From assembly GCA_911728455.2 (NCBI GenBank), contig OU452240.1, positions 5,899,913-5,963,912 of the forward strand: a DNA stretch of 64,000 nucleotides, given 5' to 3'. The DNA comes from Marthasterias glacialis (lineage: Eukaryota > Echinodermata > Asteroidea > Forcipulatida > Asteriidae). The number at the start of each line of letters is the position of its first letter. Positions within the stretch are counted from its first letter, which is position 1. The notes beneath the pieces are model-generated. The model made no database searches. It was not told where the DNA came from and saw only the letters and a program-made list of their open reading frames with translations. A program made the position numbers and the translations under genes. Positions 22,958 to 54,935 of the stretch are shown here, in pieces.

Positions 22958-23560
22958 TATATAATAGTACAATTTTATACAAACTCTAAATTTTAAGCTT
23001 GTTAGGCCAAATTGTTTTTTCCACAATTCATGGATATTTGTGATTATTTTAAATTATTATTGTTTGTCTTAACGTCGCCTACTTACAGCTTAGATACAAA
23101 TACTGCCCTCCTACTGTGCTGACAGAAAATGCCAAGGACCAATCAAAAGTCTTCTGTTATCGAGTTTATAAACCAATTAGATCACTGGAATGTCTGTAGA
23201 AGTTTCATAAGATTAAACACGAGAGGGCGGTGTTGTCTCTGACTTCAAACATGCAAACACGGGTGAATCTAATTTCAACAATGATACTTTGAGGTACTAC
23301 TACTAGCTAGCCCTGTACGGTGTTAATGCTTAGTGCATACCGGTTTTGCTAAGCAGAGTTGTGTAATTCGTCCAAAAAATGATTAATGTTTTCGGTTGGC
23401 TCCCTGATGTTTATGATTGTTTCTGCTTACCAGCTTTTATGAACGTGGTGTCCTGTTTAATATTGGCAATTAATAAACGGACACGGCTTCATGTGATTAA
23501 GGAAAACATAACTTCCAAAATAGCTATGGGAAATAAATATGAAATAACTTGGTGACTGAG

Positions 23561-42445
<18,885 letters not shown>

Positions 42446-42640
42446 TCCGTCAACGGTCGTGTTGAGGATTCTGCTTGGAAGAAATAAAGACAACGGCAGG
42501 TGAGGGCTATATACAGGCATGCGCTGTGTGAGTGGGCGGTGCTTAAAATATACCCTGCGCAGTCAGGCTGCGCGGTGGGTTCACGCGCACGCCCTCAACG
42601 ATGGCATTGAGCGACCCGCCGCACAGAAATCAAGGGTGCA
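42446..42640 (-). promoter_or_regulatory. Probable promoter and 5' UTR of the kisspeptin-type gene
   Basis: On the - strand, a TATATA box lies at about 42508-42513, a second TATATTTTA further upstream near 42547, and a GC box-like CCGCCCA between them. The surrounding 120 bases are CpG-rich against an AT-rich background. Transcription would start near 42480. A pyrimidine-rich tract followed by AAGCAG at about 42473-42490 could instead be a splice acceptor, so a further upstream 5' exon cannot be excluded. Confidence 0.45.
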
Positions 42641-42887
42641 AAAAGGTGGGCGATGAGCGTGTCCGGAAATTATAAGTATATGTCACCTCGATTTGATATT
42701 GACATCATCCGTGACGGAGAAAATTTTCTTGAAAACAAATTTCGAAGAAAATGTTGATTTTGTTTGATGGGGGAATGTGACATGGGGGGCGAGACATAAT
42801 TTAGCTCACGCTTAACACATATTTTAAACTTAAATTAAACCAACGATTTTTTTTATTCATTTGTAAATCTGTAGAGTTCTGCAGAAA

Positions 42888-43181
42888 CAGCGCAGGGGGG
42901 GGGGGCACCATTTTTCATTGGGGTGAACTTTTGGCCAATTTAAACAGTAGTTCCCCTTTTTAGTGCTCTTCTGACGTGTTGAGGTAAAACAAAATACATT
43001 CTGCGTGTAAATAATGCAAAACAGTTTTTAAAAACATTGAAATTACTACATAAAAGCTCATAAAAAACATTTTATTCTGGTATTTTCTTAATCTCAAAAG
43101 TCCAGATTTCAAATGGGGGAAAAGAAATCAGTTGGGGCACGTGACCCCGTGCCCTCCCCCCCCCCCTTAGTTACGCCACTG
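42888..43181. mobile_element. hAT-type MITE with perfect 8-bp target duplication
   Basis: Flanked by TGCAGAAA at 42880-42887 and 43182-43189. The right end reads TTAGTTACGCCACTG, the reverse complement of the common CAGTGGCGTAACTAA start. The left end reads CAGCG and then a G-run; part of the left TIR looks deleted. Long G and C runs sit just inside each end. Confidence 0.82.
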
Positions 43182-43539
43182 TGCAGAAACAATTATTATT
43201 TAAGTTGTTGTCAAATATATTTCAGATTATTGCTATGTTCTTTTAATAAGTGGATGGCTCAGCACACAATCAGATACCACAACTAAAATTTCAAGTGATT
43301 TGTATAGTATTTGCACTTTTCAACTTGACACATCGATTCGTACGTCAAAACTGCAGAAGTAATAAATCAGTATTATTTCAGGAAAAAAAATACAGGCATA
43401 AATACAGACAGAGTCTTATTAAACAGACGATGTATAATAATTCTTTAGAATGAAGCAATCTATTGAAAATAATTAAAAAAAAACTCCATTTTATGTTTTT
43501 ACAGTTTCAAACACTGGGTTTTACTAATTTCTCGGAAAT

Positions 43540-43640
43540 TATTTTCAGGAAAGTTGTCCACCGTGACTATCTTTATACCGTAAGTGATGTGTAAATGATG
43601 TGTGCGTCAATCTTAACAACGCTGTGCGCACCCTTATTTC
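43540..43640 (+). repeat. Interspersed repeat family C, partial copy
   Basis: Contains AATTATTTTCAGGAAAG, CCACCGTGACTATCTTTATA and GTGTAAATGATGTG, matching the partial copy near 1 kb. Confidence 0.45.
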
Positions 43641-43919
43641 AAATCTGAAAGCTCATTAGTATATCACACCCAAACCAATCTATCCCATTATTTTAGTTTG
43701 GAATAATAATTGTAAAAAAAACCTTTTTTTTCTAACATCCCAAATGCCTCTTACTTATTTCGACTGCATCAACCGAATCAAATTTAATGTGGGACGTGTT
43801 TGTTAAAAACCAGACGATGGGAACTCTATGGTGCAAAATAATACTTTCAGTTGTTTTGATGTTGTCTAGTTGGTGGGATTTTTTTCTGAACTGTTGTAAA
43901 TGAATGATTTTTTTCGGAA

Positions 43920-44360
43920 ATGAATGATTATTTTGCTGAAATGAATGATTATTTTGCTGACATTGGTAAAACAATTGCAGACTCATTTAAAAAAGACCCT
44001 CTTATTTGGAAGAACCCCAAATGTTCTTATAATCTCAGTTTTAATCATGTGCCTGAAGAGTCCATTTTAAAAGCTTTACATCATTTAAGCACTGACAGTA
44101 AACTTGATGTGTTCGACTTCGATACTAAACTCATCAGGTTAGGTGCACTGGATATTTACAAATCACTTTGTTATATAATCAATCTGTCTCTGAAGAGTGG
44201 ATTTATTCCTGATGATTGGAAATTTGCCCGTACCACCCCAATTTATAAAGGAAAGGGTTGTAAGAAGGACAAAGGTAATTACAGACCTATTTCTGTTGTT
44301 TGCCATGTGGCTAAAATTATTGAAAAGGAAGTTCAGGTCCAACTAATTGATTATCTTTAA
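43920..44360 (+). pseudogene. Reverse transcriptase fragment, N-terminal fingers part
   Basis: Encodes the RT region before the catalytic palm. It includes IPDDWKFARTTPIYKGKG and NYRPISVVCHVAKIIEK, which match the early RT motifs of non-LTR elements. It breaks off after LIDYL. The region normally holding motif A (the first catalytic Asp, FxDxxKAFD) is missing between this piece and the next. Confidence 0.85.
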
Positions 44361-45366
44361 GAGCTACATTTTTAACAGAAAACAAGTGGTTAGGTGCAAT
44401 GGTGAAGTTTCTAGTCCTAATGATATTTCTGTTGGAGTACCCCAAGGAAGTGTACTTGGACCGATCCTTTTTTTACTTTACATCAATGACATCACACAAA
44501 GTGTTGATTCAAAGTGCACATGTAATATTTTTGCTTATGATGTTATTATTTACACGACTGGGAGCAATATTAATGAAGTTAATCAGGTTTTGCAGTCGAG
44601 TGTTGATAGCATTAGTGATTGGTATAAATGTAATCGTCTTGCCATTAACCCTGATAAAACTAAAATTATGCTTTTGAATTCTAGTCGTGGTAACAATGCA
44701 GATAAATTAAATATTTCCCTTAAGGACACTCAGCTTGAACAGGTTGACAAAGTAAGGTATTTAGGGATTGAAGTAAACAAAAACCTCACCTGGGAATCAC
44801 ATGTTAGGAATGTCGTTAAATCGGTCGCTTATAAGGTTTATTCCCTTGGTCGACTAAGACATGTCCTAAACAAGCGTCTTCTTTATACCCTTTACAAAAC
44901 AACCATTCAGCCGTGTCTTGACTATGTCAGTTCTGTATGGGGTAACTGTTCAATGACAAGTAGGAAGACTCTTCTTAGACTTCAAAAAAGAGCTGCCAGG
45001 ATTGTTGCAAATGACTTTGATTATGTTAATTCTCATGGGGATGATATAATTAGAGCACTTTCTTGGCAGACTTTTGAACAGAGGAGGGATTTTTATTTAG
45101 CTTATATTTATTTTATATACAAATGTGTTCATGGTTTAGCCCCTGATAGACTTTGTAATAATATTGAGATGTATTTTGATAGACATGGATTCAATACTAG
45201 AAATGCTGATTCTCTAAATGTTGTTTTACCTAAACCTAACATGGAATGTTTTAAGCAGTCTCTTAATTATTCTGGTGCTATTTTATGGAACAATTTACCT
45301 GCTAAGGCCCAGAATGCATCGTCCATTGGTGGTTTTAAAAACATGTATAAACAAATTAATTTTTAA
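44360..45366 (+). pseudogene. Reverse transcriptase fragment, palm and C-terminal part
   Basis: Starts in the segment normally read as WFKSYL and continues with GVPQGSVLGPILFLLYIND (motif B), a motif C box and LGIEVNKNLTW. The downstream part, with KRAARIV and ILWNNLP near the end, is typical of jockey/CR1-like ORF2. In motif C the usual Phe-Ala-Asp-Asp reads Phe-Ala-Tyr-Asp: a GAT codon has become TAT at 44536-44538. With motif A deleted as well, the enzyme cannot be active. Confidence 0.87.
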
Positions 45367-46141
45367 TTTTAATTTAAGCCTCTTATTTTGTTTTTATTAT
45401 TATTATTATTTATTTTTCTACAATGACTTTCACAAAGTTAAACCATGCTTATCTTCTTATTTTTACTTAAAGTTTGGTTTTGCTCTTTACTTTCATGAAT
45501 TCTATGTTTCTTTTCTATTTTAATTGTTCTTACTGTTTTAAGTCACATGACCATAATGTAAAACAGCTATTTAGCTGATATTTGTATCCTGTTTAAAGAT
45601 TTTTGAAATAAATAAATAATAAATAAATAAATAAACAAATAAATTCCCAATCACTAAACAACAGCTTTCCACACTTGAAGCAAAGCACACCAGCACATTA
45701 ACAGTACAGTTCGCAGGGTGAACTATTGGTATTTACGTGTACGTCAGTCCACAGCGTCTTCTCGATTCATTCATAAGAAAAATGGTCAATTTAAGAGTGG
45801 CTATCTCCCAAGTCGTCATTCTTTTAACAGTCAGGTTGATTCCCGGTAAGGAACATGGGGGTGGGATCGGTGAGTGATGACTGTATGCTTGCTCCGTTCT
45901 CGAGACTGAGTTGTACCTCATTGATCAATCAGGAGCAACATACTGGCGCCGTTTTCCTAAGTTGGGTAATAAACTACATCGAGCCACGGCAGCTGACGGG
46001 CCTCGTCTGTCTTAATACGGGATTATTAAGTCAAAATCTACATTAAGGACCTCAGCAACTATGAGCCATCGATCCTGGCCGAAATTGTCTTAAGATGCGG
46101 TTATAGTTTACAAGATTGTCTTCCGAGCCGTTTAAAGTATT

Positions 46142-46419
46142 GCATTGAGGCTGGCTCAGTGGTTTTTTCCCCTGCCTTTTTAACCTTTGTGACCTCGGTT
46201 CGAATCCCGGACTCACCTTGCACGTGGATTGGGTTTTCAGTCCCTACCTGATTGCGTGGGCACTCTCCCTGTTAGGGATTTTCCTCCCACAACTGACATT
46301 TCTTCAACATCTTCTCTACACAGCTATCTTCGGGCCTACGGGTCACAGTGCTAGTCTCTTTAAGGAGTCCCTTTGTTACAATGCCAGAAAGATGTAAAGA
46401 TGTAATAATAATAATTTAG
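46142..46419 (+). mobile_element. tRNA-derived SINE, family A, copy 2
   Basis: Same order as the copy at 18.6 kb: CTGGCTCAGTGG, GGTTCGAATCCCGG, GGATTGGGTTTTCAGTCCCT, TTTTCCTCCCACA, CGGGCCTACGGGTCACAGTG. It then has a 3' segment, AGGAGTCCCTTTGTTAC, and a TAATAATAAT tail that is clearer than in the other copy. Confidence 0.88.
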
Positions 46420-46742
46420 TTGCAAATGTAAACACCTTGTGATTGCGAGTATTGTTTTTTTCATCAACTGTCAAAGTGAGAAAAGAGCATTTTGAAGATC
46501 CTCAAAAAGAATGTATTCGATTTCAATTGACTTATGCCTGCGTACCATGATGTGATACCGTGCCCATTATGTAGCCCAAACGCATTTTACCCTATATGCC
46601 GTACCAACAAATGGGGACTTGTCAATTTAAATATTATAATTTGTTAGACTTTGTTCAACATCCAAGACCACTGTAAAAAAAAAAAGAAGCTTTTTTTAGA
46701 AGACGAGGTCTCACAAAACATCTGAAAGAATCCAAACGCATT

Positions 46743-46761
46743 TGTGTGTGTGTGTGTGTGT
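46743..46761. repeat. (GT)n microsatellite
   Basis: About nine GT units. Confidence 0.85.
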
Positions 46762-47539
46762 TTTATTCAGCCTGGCATTTTTCAGTGGTAACAATGACGA
46801 CAAAAGTTGAACGGGGAGACATTGGAACGCTGCAGTTAACCCCCTTATCTTACGCAGTCAGCACGATGCGGTTTTTCATGGGAAATGTTAACCTTGGACC
46901 GAATAATTGTACTGACGTAGACAATCCTCCACAACTTGCATGCCATATTTGGTCTCTGACATGAATGTATCTTCGAAAAAGAAAGCGCTGCATTTGTTTA
47001 GGCTTTAAAGTGACTGAGATATTCTCGTGTTCAGGCATATCCATATTTCCATCCGCAGACGATTTTGCCCCCTGACTACCAGAATTCCAGAAACGTCAGC
47101 TTGACATTTCGTAATCTAACGCTTTTCATCTGTATAAATCTGTTCCTTCTGACTTCAACAAGACTGTCCACTTCAAACTCTGGAGATGTCCCTATACCGC
47201 GTGTCAGATATTAAGTTACAATGTCTTGTTCGACTAGATTCGGATAAGCTATACGGTCACTCTTACAAATTGTATATGTGTCAGAGAGTTTGATATAAAA
47301 ACCGATCCAAAGTAGAGGTATGCCTCCACAGCAAAAGAAAAACCTTGCAAAATATAACAAAGTCCGACACGTCAACATGTTAACTGAAATGTGTAGCTTT
47401 CTCATTGCTCAGTATTTAAGGGGAAAAAAAAGAATTACCTGTTGCGAACTTCTCACCAACCAAAAGGACCGAAGGTATGAATGCAAACCAATCTTCTAAT
47501 GGCCTTACGTTTCGACCCTAGCGGAATCTTTCTCAAAGG

Positions 47540-50500
47540 CTGAATGACAACACAACCCACACATACAAGTATACTGGAGTAACAGGAAGCAGTCAAGTAG
47601 AAAGAAGTCTAAGTGAAAAGAGATAGGCAGAAAACAGTCAGAAGATGCAAGGAATGAAACAATGGTTTAAATAAGCTCAGTAATAAATCATTACTGTTTG
47701 CCCGTGTTGATGACACACAAATATGACGTTTTATGAATCCACAATCACACTTAATTTATTTCTATTGTTTTGCTTTTTGCATGGTTTTTTTTTTTCTTCT
47801 TCTTTTTTCGGGGGTGTATTTGCATCCTCAAGTGGTGGATACTGTTGGCTCTCTTCCGTCTGAACTTAAGCGAAATGAATAACCCCCAAACAGCCAAAAT
47901 TAGTCTCGTTCTGCTAAGAAAAAATGTTCAAATTATATTTGTTATCCAAAGCGTGTGATATGATTGGATAGCTCTTTTTTTATACTGAGTTCACAATCGC
48001 CAATCAAATTTCCGAAAATTAAAAGAGCAGATGCCACCTTCAAAAATCTCCCCTTGCAGTAAATCAGTGCGTGATTCATCATTTTCCTCGAAGATTTGCA
48101 ACCCTCATCGTGACTCATTAACTTCGATTTATTGACATTGCGAAATGCCACATTTTTAAACCCAAATACCATTTGTTAGTGTCAGTTTTTAAGCCAAACC
48201 CGCTTTGCATTTTCCTCTAACATCCAGCCGTCTACAGAAAACATATTTAGTTTTAATGACACCGGACCTGTTGAGTATTTAAGAAAACAATAATGTTGTT
48301 TTCTTATCATTGTCTTTGAAAACACTTTCAAATTTGTTTTAACTGTCAGTGTTTTCAAAGTCATACAATACTTTTGATAGACAAGGCAGAGATCAGGCCA
48401 ACCAAAATCGAACTCCCTCCCTCTGTCGAGTGAGCAAACCACGCCTACAACCGCTCAATATACGCACTACTACAACCAGTTATTAAAATGTAATTTGAAG
48501 TGGGTGTCACTTGTAGACTATAGTGCTAAGTCAATACTGTAGTTTACATATGAGGTTTTTAAATATTTATATCCCCTACTTTACGATGGGCAAGCAGGGA
48601 GCACTGAAAAAATCGTTTCATCTCACCAGCTCTATGCAATATCATGTTTGATAAGTATGTAACACACCTAACAGTCTGGCACAGCAAACCACTTATGTCA
48701 AGTGCATTTTTGATATTTTCTCATTTCGTTAAATGCTACAGTTTAGTTTTGCCAACTGAAGAGAGTTGAACCTAAGTACCTCAGCTTCTGAAAGTGTATC
48801 TTGGTTGCTAACAGATAGTTATACCATGGTTTCTAGTTGATTTCCAGAAACCCAAAATTGATTTGAAATTTACCCAGTCACTTTCCCTTGTGGTTTATTG
48901 CTTGATATTTAATATCAATAACCAAAGGTTTATATAGCAGTACACTTGAGCAACCAGAATGCACCCTGTAAAAAAAAAGGCTTAAGAAAGTTTGACAACA
49001 ATATTGAGCATACCAATTCAAAGTAAATTCATTGGAATATACTATGCAGTATTTAAATGACATGACATCATTTTTAACAACTGATCATAAATCGCATCTG
49101 TTTATATAGCAAATGGACTAAGGATATTCAAGGGTTTTTTTTTTTCTTTCTTTCTTTTGACAGTTATTTTTTTTTCTTTCTGTTTTTTGCGGGGGGATGG
49201 GCGGGGGCAGATACCGGTGCTTTACAAGATGATATTATTAATATATTTTTTATTATTATTATTATTAAATACACAATAACTGGATCATCCAGTACCTTTA
49301 ACCTCAGAAGAGCATAATAATAGTTACACATCATACAAAATATGCAATCGTGATAAACAAAATAGAATCTTTGTGTTTGGAGAACTACACGTTTGAATGA
49401 AATTGATGTTGATTGAGAATATTAGACGCTAGCTGGTATTTAGCCGAGACAAAGTAAAAGAGTATTCATAAACGCCCAGTTCATAACCTCAGTAAACAAT
49501 GCCACACCACTTGAGTAAGAGACTAGCCAAGTGGTATTTCCACTGTAGAGTAGCAAAGTAAATATTATTTGAATGAAAATAGTGCAGCTAGCTTTTCAAT
49601 ATGACTCGTTTGATCTTGAAAAGAATATTAGTTTTGTTGGCAACGGAACAATGTACATGCTGCACCGCGGTGAAGTTAAATCGCCTCAACCGTATGTAAG
49701 GCACGTTGGAGTATTCCAGCACAGCCGAACGAGTGGATTTACAACTTCTGCCTTACGTTTTCGTTCTTTTTTTTCGGACTCGTGTCTAAAATTGGCATCA
49801 GTGAAGGTCGGGAAAAGTACAAATTGTCCTGAATCGCTGAAGCTTTTAAATTAACTGAAGTAAGTATGGCTTAAGGTCTTAGAGTGCTTTAGTGAGGAAT
49901 GTTGTTTTCTCTGGCCGTGTCTGAAAACAAAATAGTCGAACGTGAAACTGATCTGCATTACGCTAGAATTTAATGTATTGTTCTCGTACAAAATGCAGAC
50001 TGAGAGAAATTTACTATTGACATTATTTTTTAGTCTTCAAAAGCGTTCCCTTAAAACGTGTTTTGTACGCCTCTATTCGTTTTCTTTATGTTTATATAAA
50101 AGCACTATCCTTATTTTTAGTTTTCTAGTTTTCGACAAGCCTTTGAAATATCCTACCTTTTACATTTTCATGTCTACCTCTATGCTTACTCAACTAATCG
50201 GCATTATTCTTATTGTTCTTATGAAATTATATGTTTTGTAATAAAAGCTTTATATTTCTTACGCAAGTCACAAAAATTTAATAATTGTATTCTAAAATAG
50301 ATGTTAGTTTTTGCATTGGGGGTCCCACTGCAGGAAGATGCCTGTGAATTTTTTCTTCACAGGACTCGGGAAAGTACTGAGTATACAGTGCTACATCGGC
50401 GTATGGGTTAAAAAAAAATGTAATCTAGTTTGACCATTTTGTTGGCTTCTTGCACAAAATACTAACAGACTGTTTTTTGTTTGCATCATGGTAATTCGGT

Positions 50501-50660
50501 AAATGTAAAAATCACGCTAACTTTAATGTCACTGGTTTCACAGTGTCTTCCTCTTCATAGTTCATCCCTTGCATCTTCTGACTGCTTTCTGCCTCTCTCT
50601 CTTTTTTCACTTCTTTCCACTCCATGTTACTCCAGTAAACTTGTATGAGTGTTGTGTTGT
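47540..50660. other. Stretch without recognised genes
   Basis: AT-rich, with T-runs and an ATT run (49247-49266). A 13-bp inverted repeat (CTTTGAAAACACT / AGTGTTTTCAAAG) is at 48314-48360. A 49573-49854 open frame shows no family features. Confidence 0.45.
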
Positions 50661-50709
50661 CATTTAGTCTTTGAGAAAGACCCTGCTAGGGTCGAAACGT
50701 GAGCCCATT

Positions 50710-52950
50710 AACAATTGCTTTTAATTTAATATACAAAGAAAACGAGTTAATTTGCTTGTTCTAATTAGCCTTTAAATGTTCTTAAATTTAATCATTTTAT
50801 CTAACGTCATTAGAAGAGGAGCTAAAACAGTATAAAATTTTACAGTATAAAAAGATAGATGTTTAATTTGCTGTTTGTTCAAAAATATATCAATGGTGCA
50901 GAGTAAATAAAGCAACAAGTCTATCTCTCAAAAACGAGAGAAGATTTTTCATCGATACTGCATGTCAGTCACAAGCGATAGACGCCTCAAGACAAAAAAA
51001 ACATCGTCGCTCCGGATTATCAACAACAACAAAAACTCAGCGTGAGATCCTTTCGAACTGGAAATAATGAAATCTTGAATAATAGCACGCCTGCGGGGTA
51101 CATCCATTAGCCCACACTCACCCTAGTGAATTCATGGTCTAAGGGTCAACCATTTATTACTTTATTCAAGTTGTTCCCTGGCCTGCTTGAGGTGGTATTC
51201 TAAATTGAAGGTGGCACGGGTAAGCTCAGAAGAGGAAAAAAAAAACAATTACCCCTGCAACCTCTAAATCATTCTCATCTCCTTTATTCCCCAACTGCCG
51301 ATATGATGGTGTGGAAAGTTAATCCGGAAATAAAGATATCTCCGGTGGAGACATGTCAAAATATTGATAGCAATAATATATTATTTTCTAAAAGGATATT
51401 ATCTCTGTTGCTAGGATCAATAGTAGCGAAATCTCAATTTTGAAAGTAGAGATCTTAATTTGAATTTAATATAGCTCCCTTTGCACTACACATAATGACA
51501 ATCACACACAAAAAATGATAGCATATGTATACATTGCTGTATGCTTAGTAAATAAGGATAGCCATATATCAATTGTTATAGAATATTTATGTTTTGTTAG
51601 ATCATATCTCCATCAGTAAGAAATAAATCTATATTTAATGGGGATGTCTAAAGTAACATTTGATAATAATTGCTGCATTTGCACTAAAAAGGTTACCAGT
51701 TTTTACAAAAAGAATTTACAACAGATGTATATCTTATTATGCACGAGCGATATATCTTAAAAACGCAATTAATCTTCTTCTATCAGATATTTCTGTTTAT
51801 AATACTATATCTCTATCAGTTAGAGATATATAAATTTATGTAGACTAAGTTTTAATTTGAAATTTGATAAGCATAGCTTCCTTTTCAATAACACAACTGC
51901 TTTTGATAACATACATCTTTTTCTAAGACAGAAAAGTATAGCTTGATTTTTAATAAGATTTGTTCGCTTCAAATAGGGCTATGCTGGTGTACACAGTGAT
52001 AATAATATTTGTGTATTTGCAAAGATATAAATTGACTCAACGGCGCCACGCATGCATCATTCGCTGATCTTAGCAATAAACCTAACCTTAAGTTACTTAT
52101 TCACTGTATATCCTCATTCATTTACATGGATTATTTGAAATATACTTGGTAAAACCGCTTGGACAAAAATAGCAACGCTGTACCCCCCCCCCCCCCCCGA
52201 AGACAAATCAAACTTAAAGAGGGCCTCCAAGGTCGAATTCAAGTTTGTGGTGGACTCATTTTCCAAAAGAAAGCGTTCTCGTGAAACTTGGGGAAGGAAT
52301 ACAAGTCTCTAACTTCAAGTTAAAACGGTGTAAAATGACATTGTATTTGACACAGTGCGAAATTCGTCAACATCCAAAAACATCCAATGACGTCACCTTT
52401 CAAAGATATGGGTCCGTACATTTTTGTACAGGAAATGTCTGGTTCATTCCCGAATTTATAGATGACATTCGACCAAACAGGAATTGAACTTGACCTTTTG
52501 ACTGACGCAAAAAAGCGCCCTCTCCGGAATGTACAGCAGACCCATTTGTTGTTGATATCCAATGACGTCATGTTTCAAAATTCGCTCTGAAAGTAACAAT
52601 GAAATGACATTTCACACCTTATTAACGTGAGCTTATAGAGACTTGTATTTTTTCCCACTGTCTTAAGGAGTCTATCTATTTGAAAATGAGTGCATCACAA
52701 AACTTAATTTGACCCTGCAGACCCTCTTTAAGTTTTTAATCGCAATATTCACGATTTAGCTGTCTTATTCCCTGACAACAAAGGTTTGTTATGGTGTACA
52801 ATGCTCAACAGGATAACCAGACTGTATTGGTCCGTTTAAAGGGGCAACCTCGCTTTCAAAAATGTCGTGAATTTGTGCTTAACTAAATGAAGGAACCGGA
52901 TTCTGCTCCGTGTTATATTTCATGTTCGTTGTACAGTTTGAAACTTATTT
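50710..52950. other. Stretch without recognised genes
   Basis: Very AT-rich from 51350 to 52000, with loosely recurring TATATCTCTATCAG-like phrases. A C-run lies at 52182-52198. No coding signal. Confidence 0.45.
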
Positions 52951-52954
52951 CTAA

Positions 52955-53283
52955 ATTATTATAATTATTATTATATATTTCTGGTAATGAAACCAAGGAT
53001 GCCTCATAAGTGAACTTAATCACTGTAGCTCTCAAGCCTGAGGAAACCTGTAGATAAGGGTGCTTGCCATGTGAACCAGAAACACCGGGGTAAACCCTTA
53101 CTCTTCCACGATATGTGTTCTGGGTTCTTTTACGTGCACTGCCCATCCTAGTACACGGGACCTACGGCTTAATGTCCCATCCGAAGGACAAAGCAATTAT
53201 TATCTTGCTCGAACCCACACTCTGCTGCCAACAACACCAGAACTTGAGTCCGGTGATCTTAACCGCTCGGCCACGACACTCCG
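52955..53283 (-). mobile_element. tRNA(Leu/Ser)-like SINE, family B, copy 2
   Basis: Reverse-strand copy with the same landmarks: GAGTGTCGTGGCCGAGCGG at the right edge, a B-box-like GGTTCGAGC, CTTCGGATGGGACATTAAGC, GGGTTTACCCCGGTGTTTC, AGGAAACC and a 3' end with ATTACCAGAAATATATAATAA. It contains about 30 bases (TGCACGTAAAAGAACCCAG) that copy 1 lacks. Confidence 0.85.
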
Positions 53284-53561
53284 TATGGACGACACACGGG
53301 CGAAGGCTTAATTCCACTTCAGTTATGATATTTTGATTGATAATAGATATATGACTTCATTTATCGGAAAATACACATGTACTGTGATTGATGAATATTA
53401 ATTCATACCATAGACCAATCAAAAACTAGCATTATGCTCACGTCATAGACGTTTCAAAATGTTTACGTATCTGAAACCCCTTAGGAGTTTCAATATTATT
53501 ATCAACACAACAAAACACAACTTTTGTTTGGCGCACTTTGATCTCATTTCTGGCCCACTGT

Positions 53562-53603
53562 GCAGTGGCAGTTAGACGGGGGGGGGGGGGGGGGGGGGGG
53601 GAA
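53562..53603. repeat. G-run next to a hAT-like terminus
   Basis: CAGTGGCAGTTAGACG followed by about 24 G. The start resembles the CAGTGGCGTAGCTAG terminus of hAT MITEs; no right end found. Confidence 0.5.
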
Positions 53604-54159
53604 GCGAAAGCTTACTCAAATGGACACCTACTCAACAGTTTTTGTCGCAGGTGTTTTCACACGAGTCCTCTAACGAGCATGTCCGAGATTCGCGTCAGAC
53701 CAAACCATCTGTTACGAGTTCACGACTGAGTAATGTAAATTTTTTTTCCCTTTTCTAAATTAAGACGTCTTTCTGCATAATTTAATGCAACGCATAACAA
53801 GGAATGACGTGATTAGGTACGCTTGTCTTTAGGGATTTGAATCGCCTCCCAAGGTTTGTAAAATGAAACAAGTAAAACAAGAAATGGCCCCCAACAAAGG
53901 AAAGACGCCAGAGAAGATGTTATGTTTGAAAGTTAATTTCATTTTATGTCTTCCAAGTGTTGTTCTTTGTCGTTTTCTACCTTCACACAAGCTTGTCTAA
54001 GTGGAGCGAACACAACATACTGGTCGAAACGTCGTGTATTTTGGGATTTGAATGGTTTGCGAGGCTGGAAAGTGAAAAGTATAATCCAATAAATGGTCTG
54101 AAACAAACGTTTTACGTCTTCACCATCTATACTGGTTACCCATTCAAATAATGCATTAC

Positions 54160-54790
54160 CTTCAAAAAAAAGCCGTGAATATGTACAAAGCACATTTTCG
54201 AACACACCTACGATTCATTACAGACTCACTAGACCTCAAGCGAGCCCCAACCAAAGTGGCCTCCTCTCGCGGAGCGTAACTTCAAAATACACCGTATACA
54301 TTCAAACATGCAGATGAGAAGGCTTTCTCAGTAGCTGGAACCAGATGCTGGAACTTGCTACCCCCTCAACATCCGTACTGGCAACTCTGTTCATCAATTC
54401 AAACTTGAACTCAAGTCACACCTATTGTCATCTTAAGGGTCCCGCTCAATGTATTGTTCCTCTCTGAAATAATTGTTTTCAGCACATTGCAACCATTAGA
54501 ATGCTAGTAAGCCTATACTTCTGAGGCTTGGTTACAATTTGTTCCCCCTATATTGTGCTTTTCCCCTTTCTTTTTATTTATCTTTTGAACCTGTGTGCAA
54601 ACTTGTTCTGTTTTGTGCTTTTGTGGGTTCTTTGCCCTTTTGTCTTTGTTCTTTGTTTTCTTCGTTTTTAGGTCTTCTTCCTTTTTTATTGTATAAAATG
54701 TAACTTTGTATTAGAGACCATAATTCAGTTTTACTGGGAGTGTCTTTTTAATTGCCTTGCAATGAATCAAATACACCATTAATGATAATA
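54160..54790 (+). mobile_element. Decayed LINE 3' end (CR1/L2-like)
   Basis: Frame pieces give AFSVAGTRCWNLLP and, after a one-base shift in a C-run near 54363, LNIRTGNSVHQFKLELKSHL ending at TAA 54434-54436. This is the usual C-terminus of LINE ORF2 proteins (AF..AGPRLWN.LP, then SV..FK..LK..LF). A 3' UTR follows, with an ATT-rich tail near 54780. Confidence 0.75.
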
Positions 54791-54859
54791 ATTATTATCA
54801 TTATTAATATCGCTCATTTACTTTTTAAGGATAGATAAATTCGCCCGAATGGAGCTTAT

Positions 54860-54935
54860 CTCCTGAAGACACTTAAAACGTGCTGAACGAAACGTCGAGT
54901 CGTAGCACCACTGATTTGTTCAGAACCATCACATC
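54860..54935 (+). repeat. GAAACGTCGAG element
   Basis: CTC then CTGAAGA (54863-54869), spacer, GAAACGTCGAG (54889-54899), followed by CACCACTGATTTGTTCAGAACC. Confidence 0.65.

Larger units (their letters stand above)
43905..45644 (+). mobile_element. Dead non-LTR retrotransposon (jockey/CR1-like), 3' portion
   Basis: A 5'-truncated LINE with reverse transcriptase reading frames, a short 3' UTR and an ATAAA-type tail (45606-45644), typical of this class. A 20-base unit (ATGAATGATTATTTTGCTGA) is duplicated at the 5' edge. The pieces 43920-44359 and 44360-45366 are in different frames. The element is probably immobile (see the two coding pieces). Confidence 0.85.
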
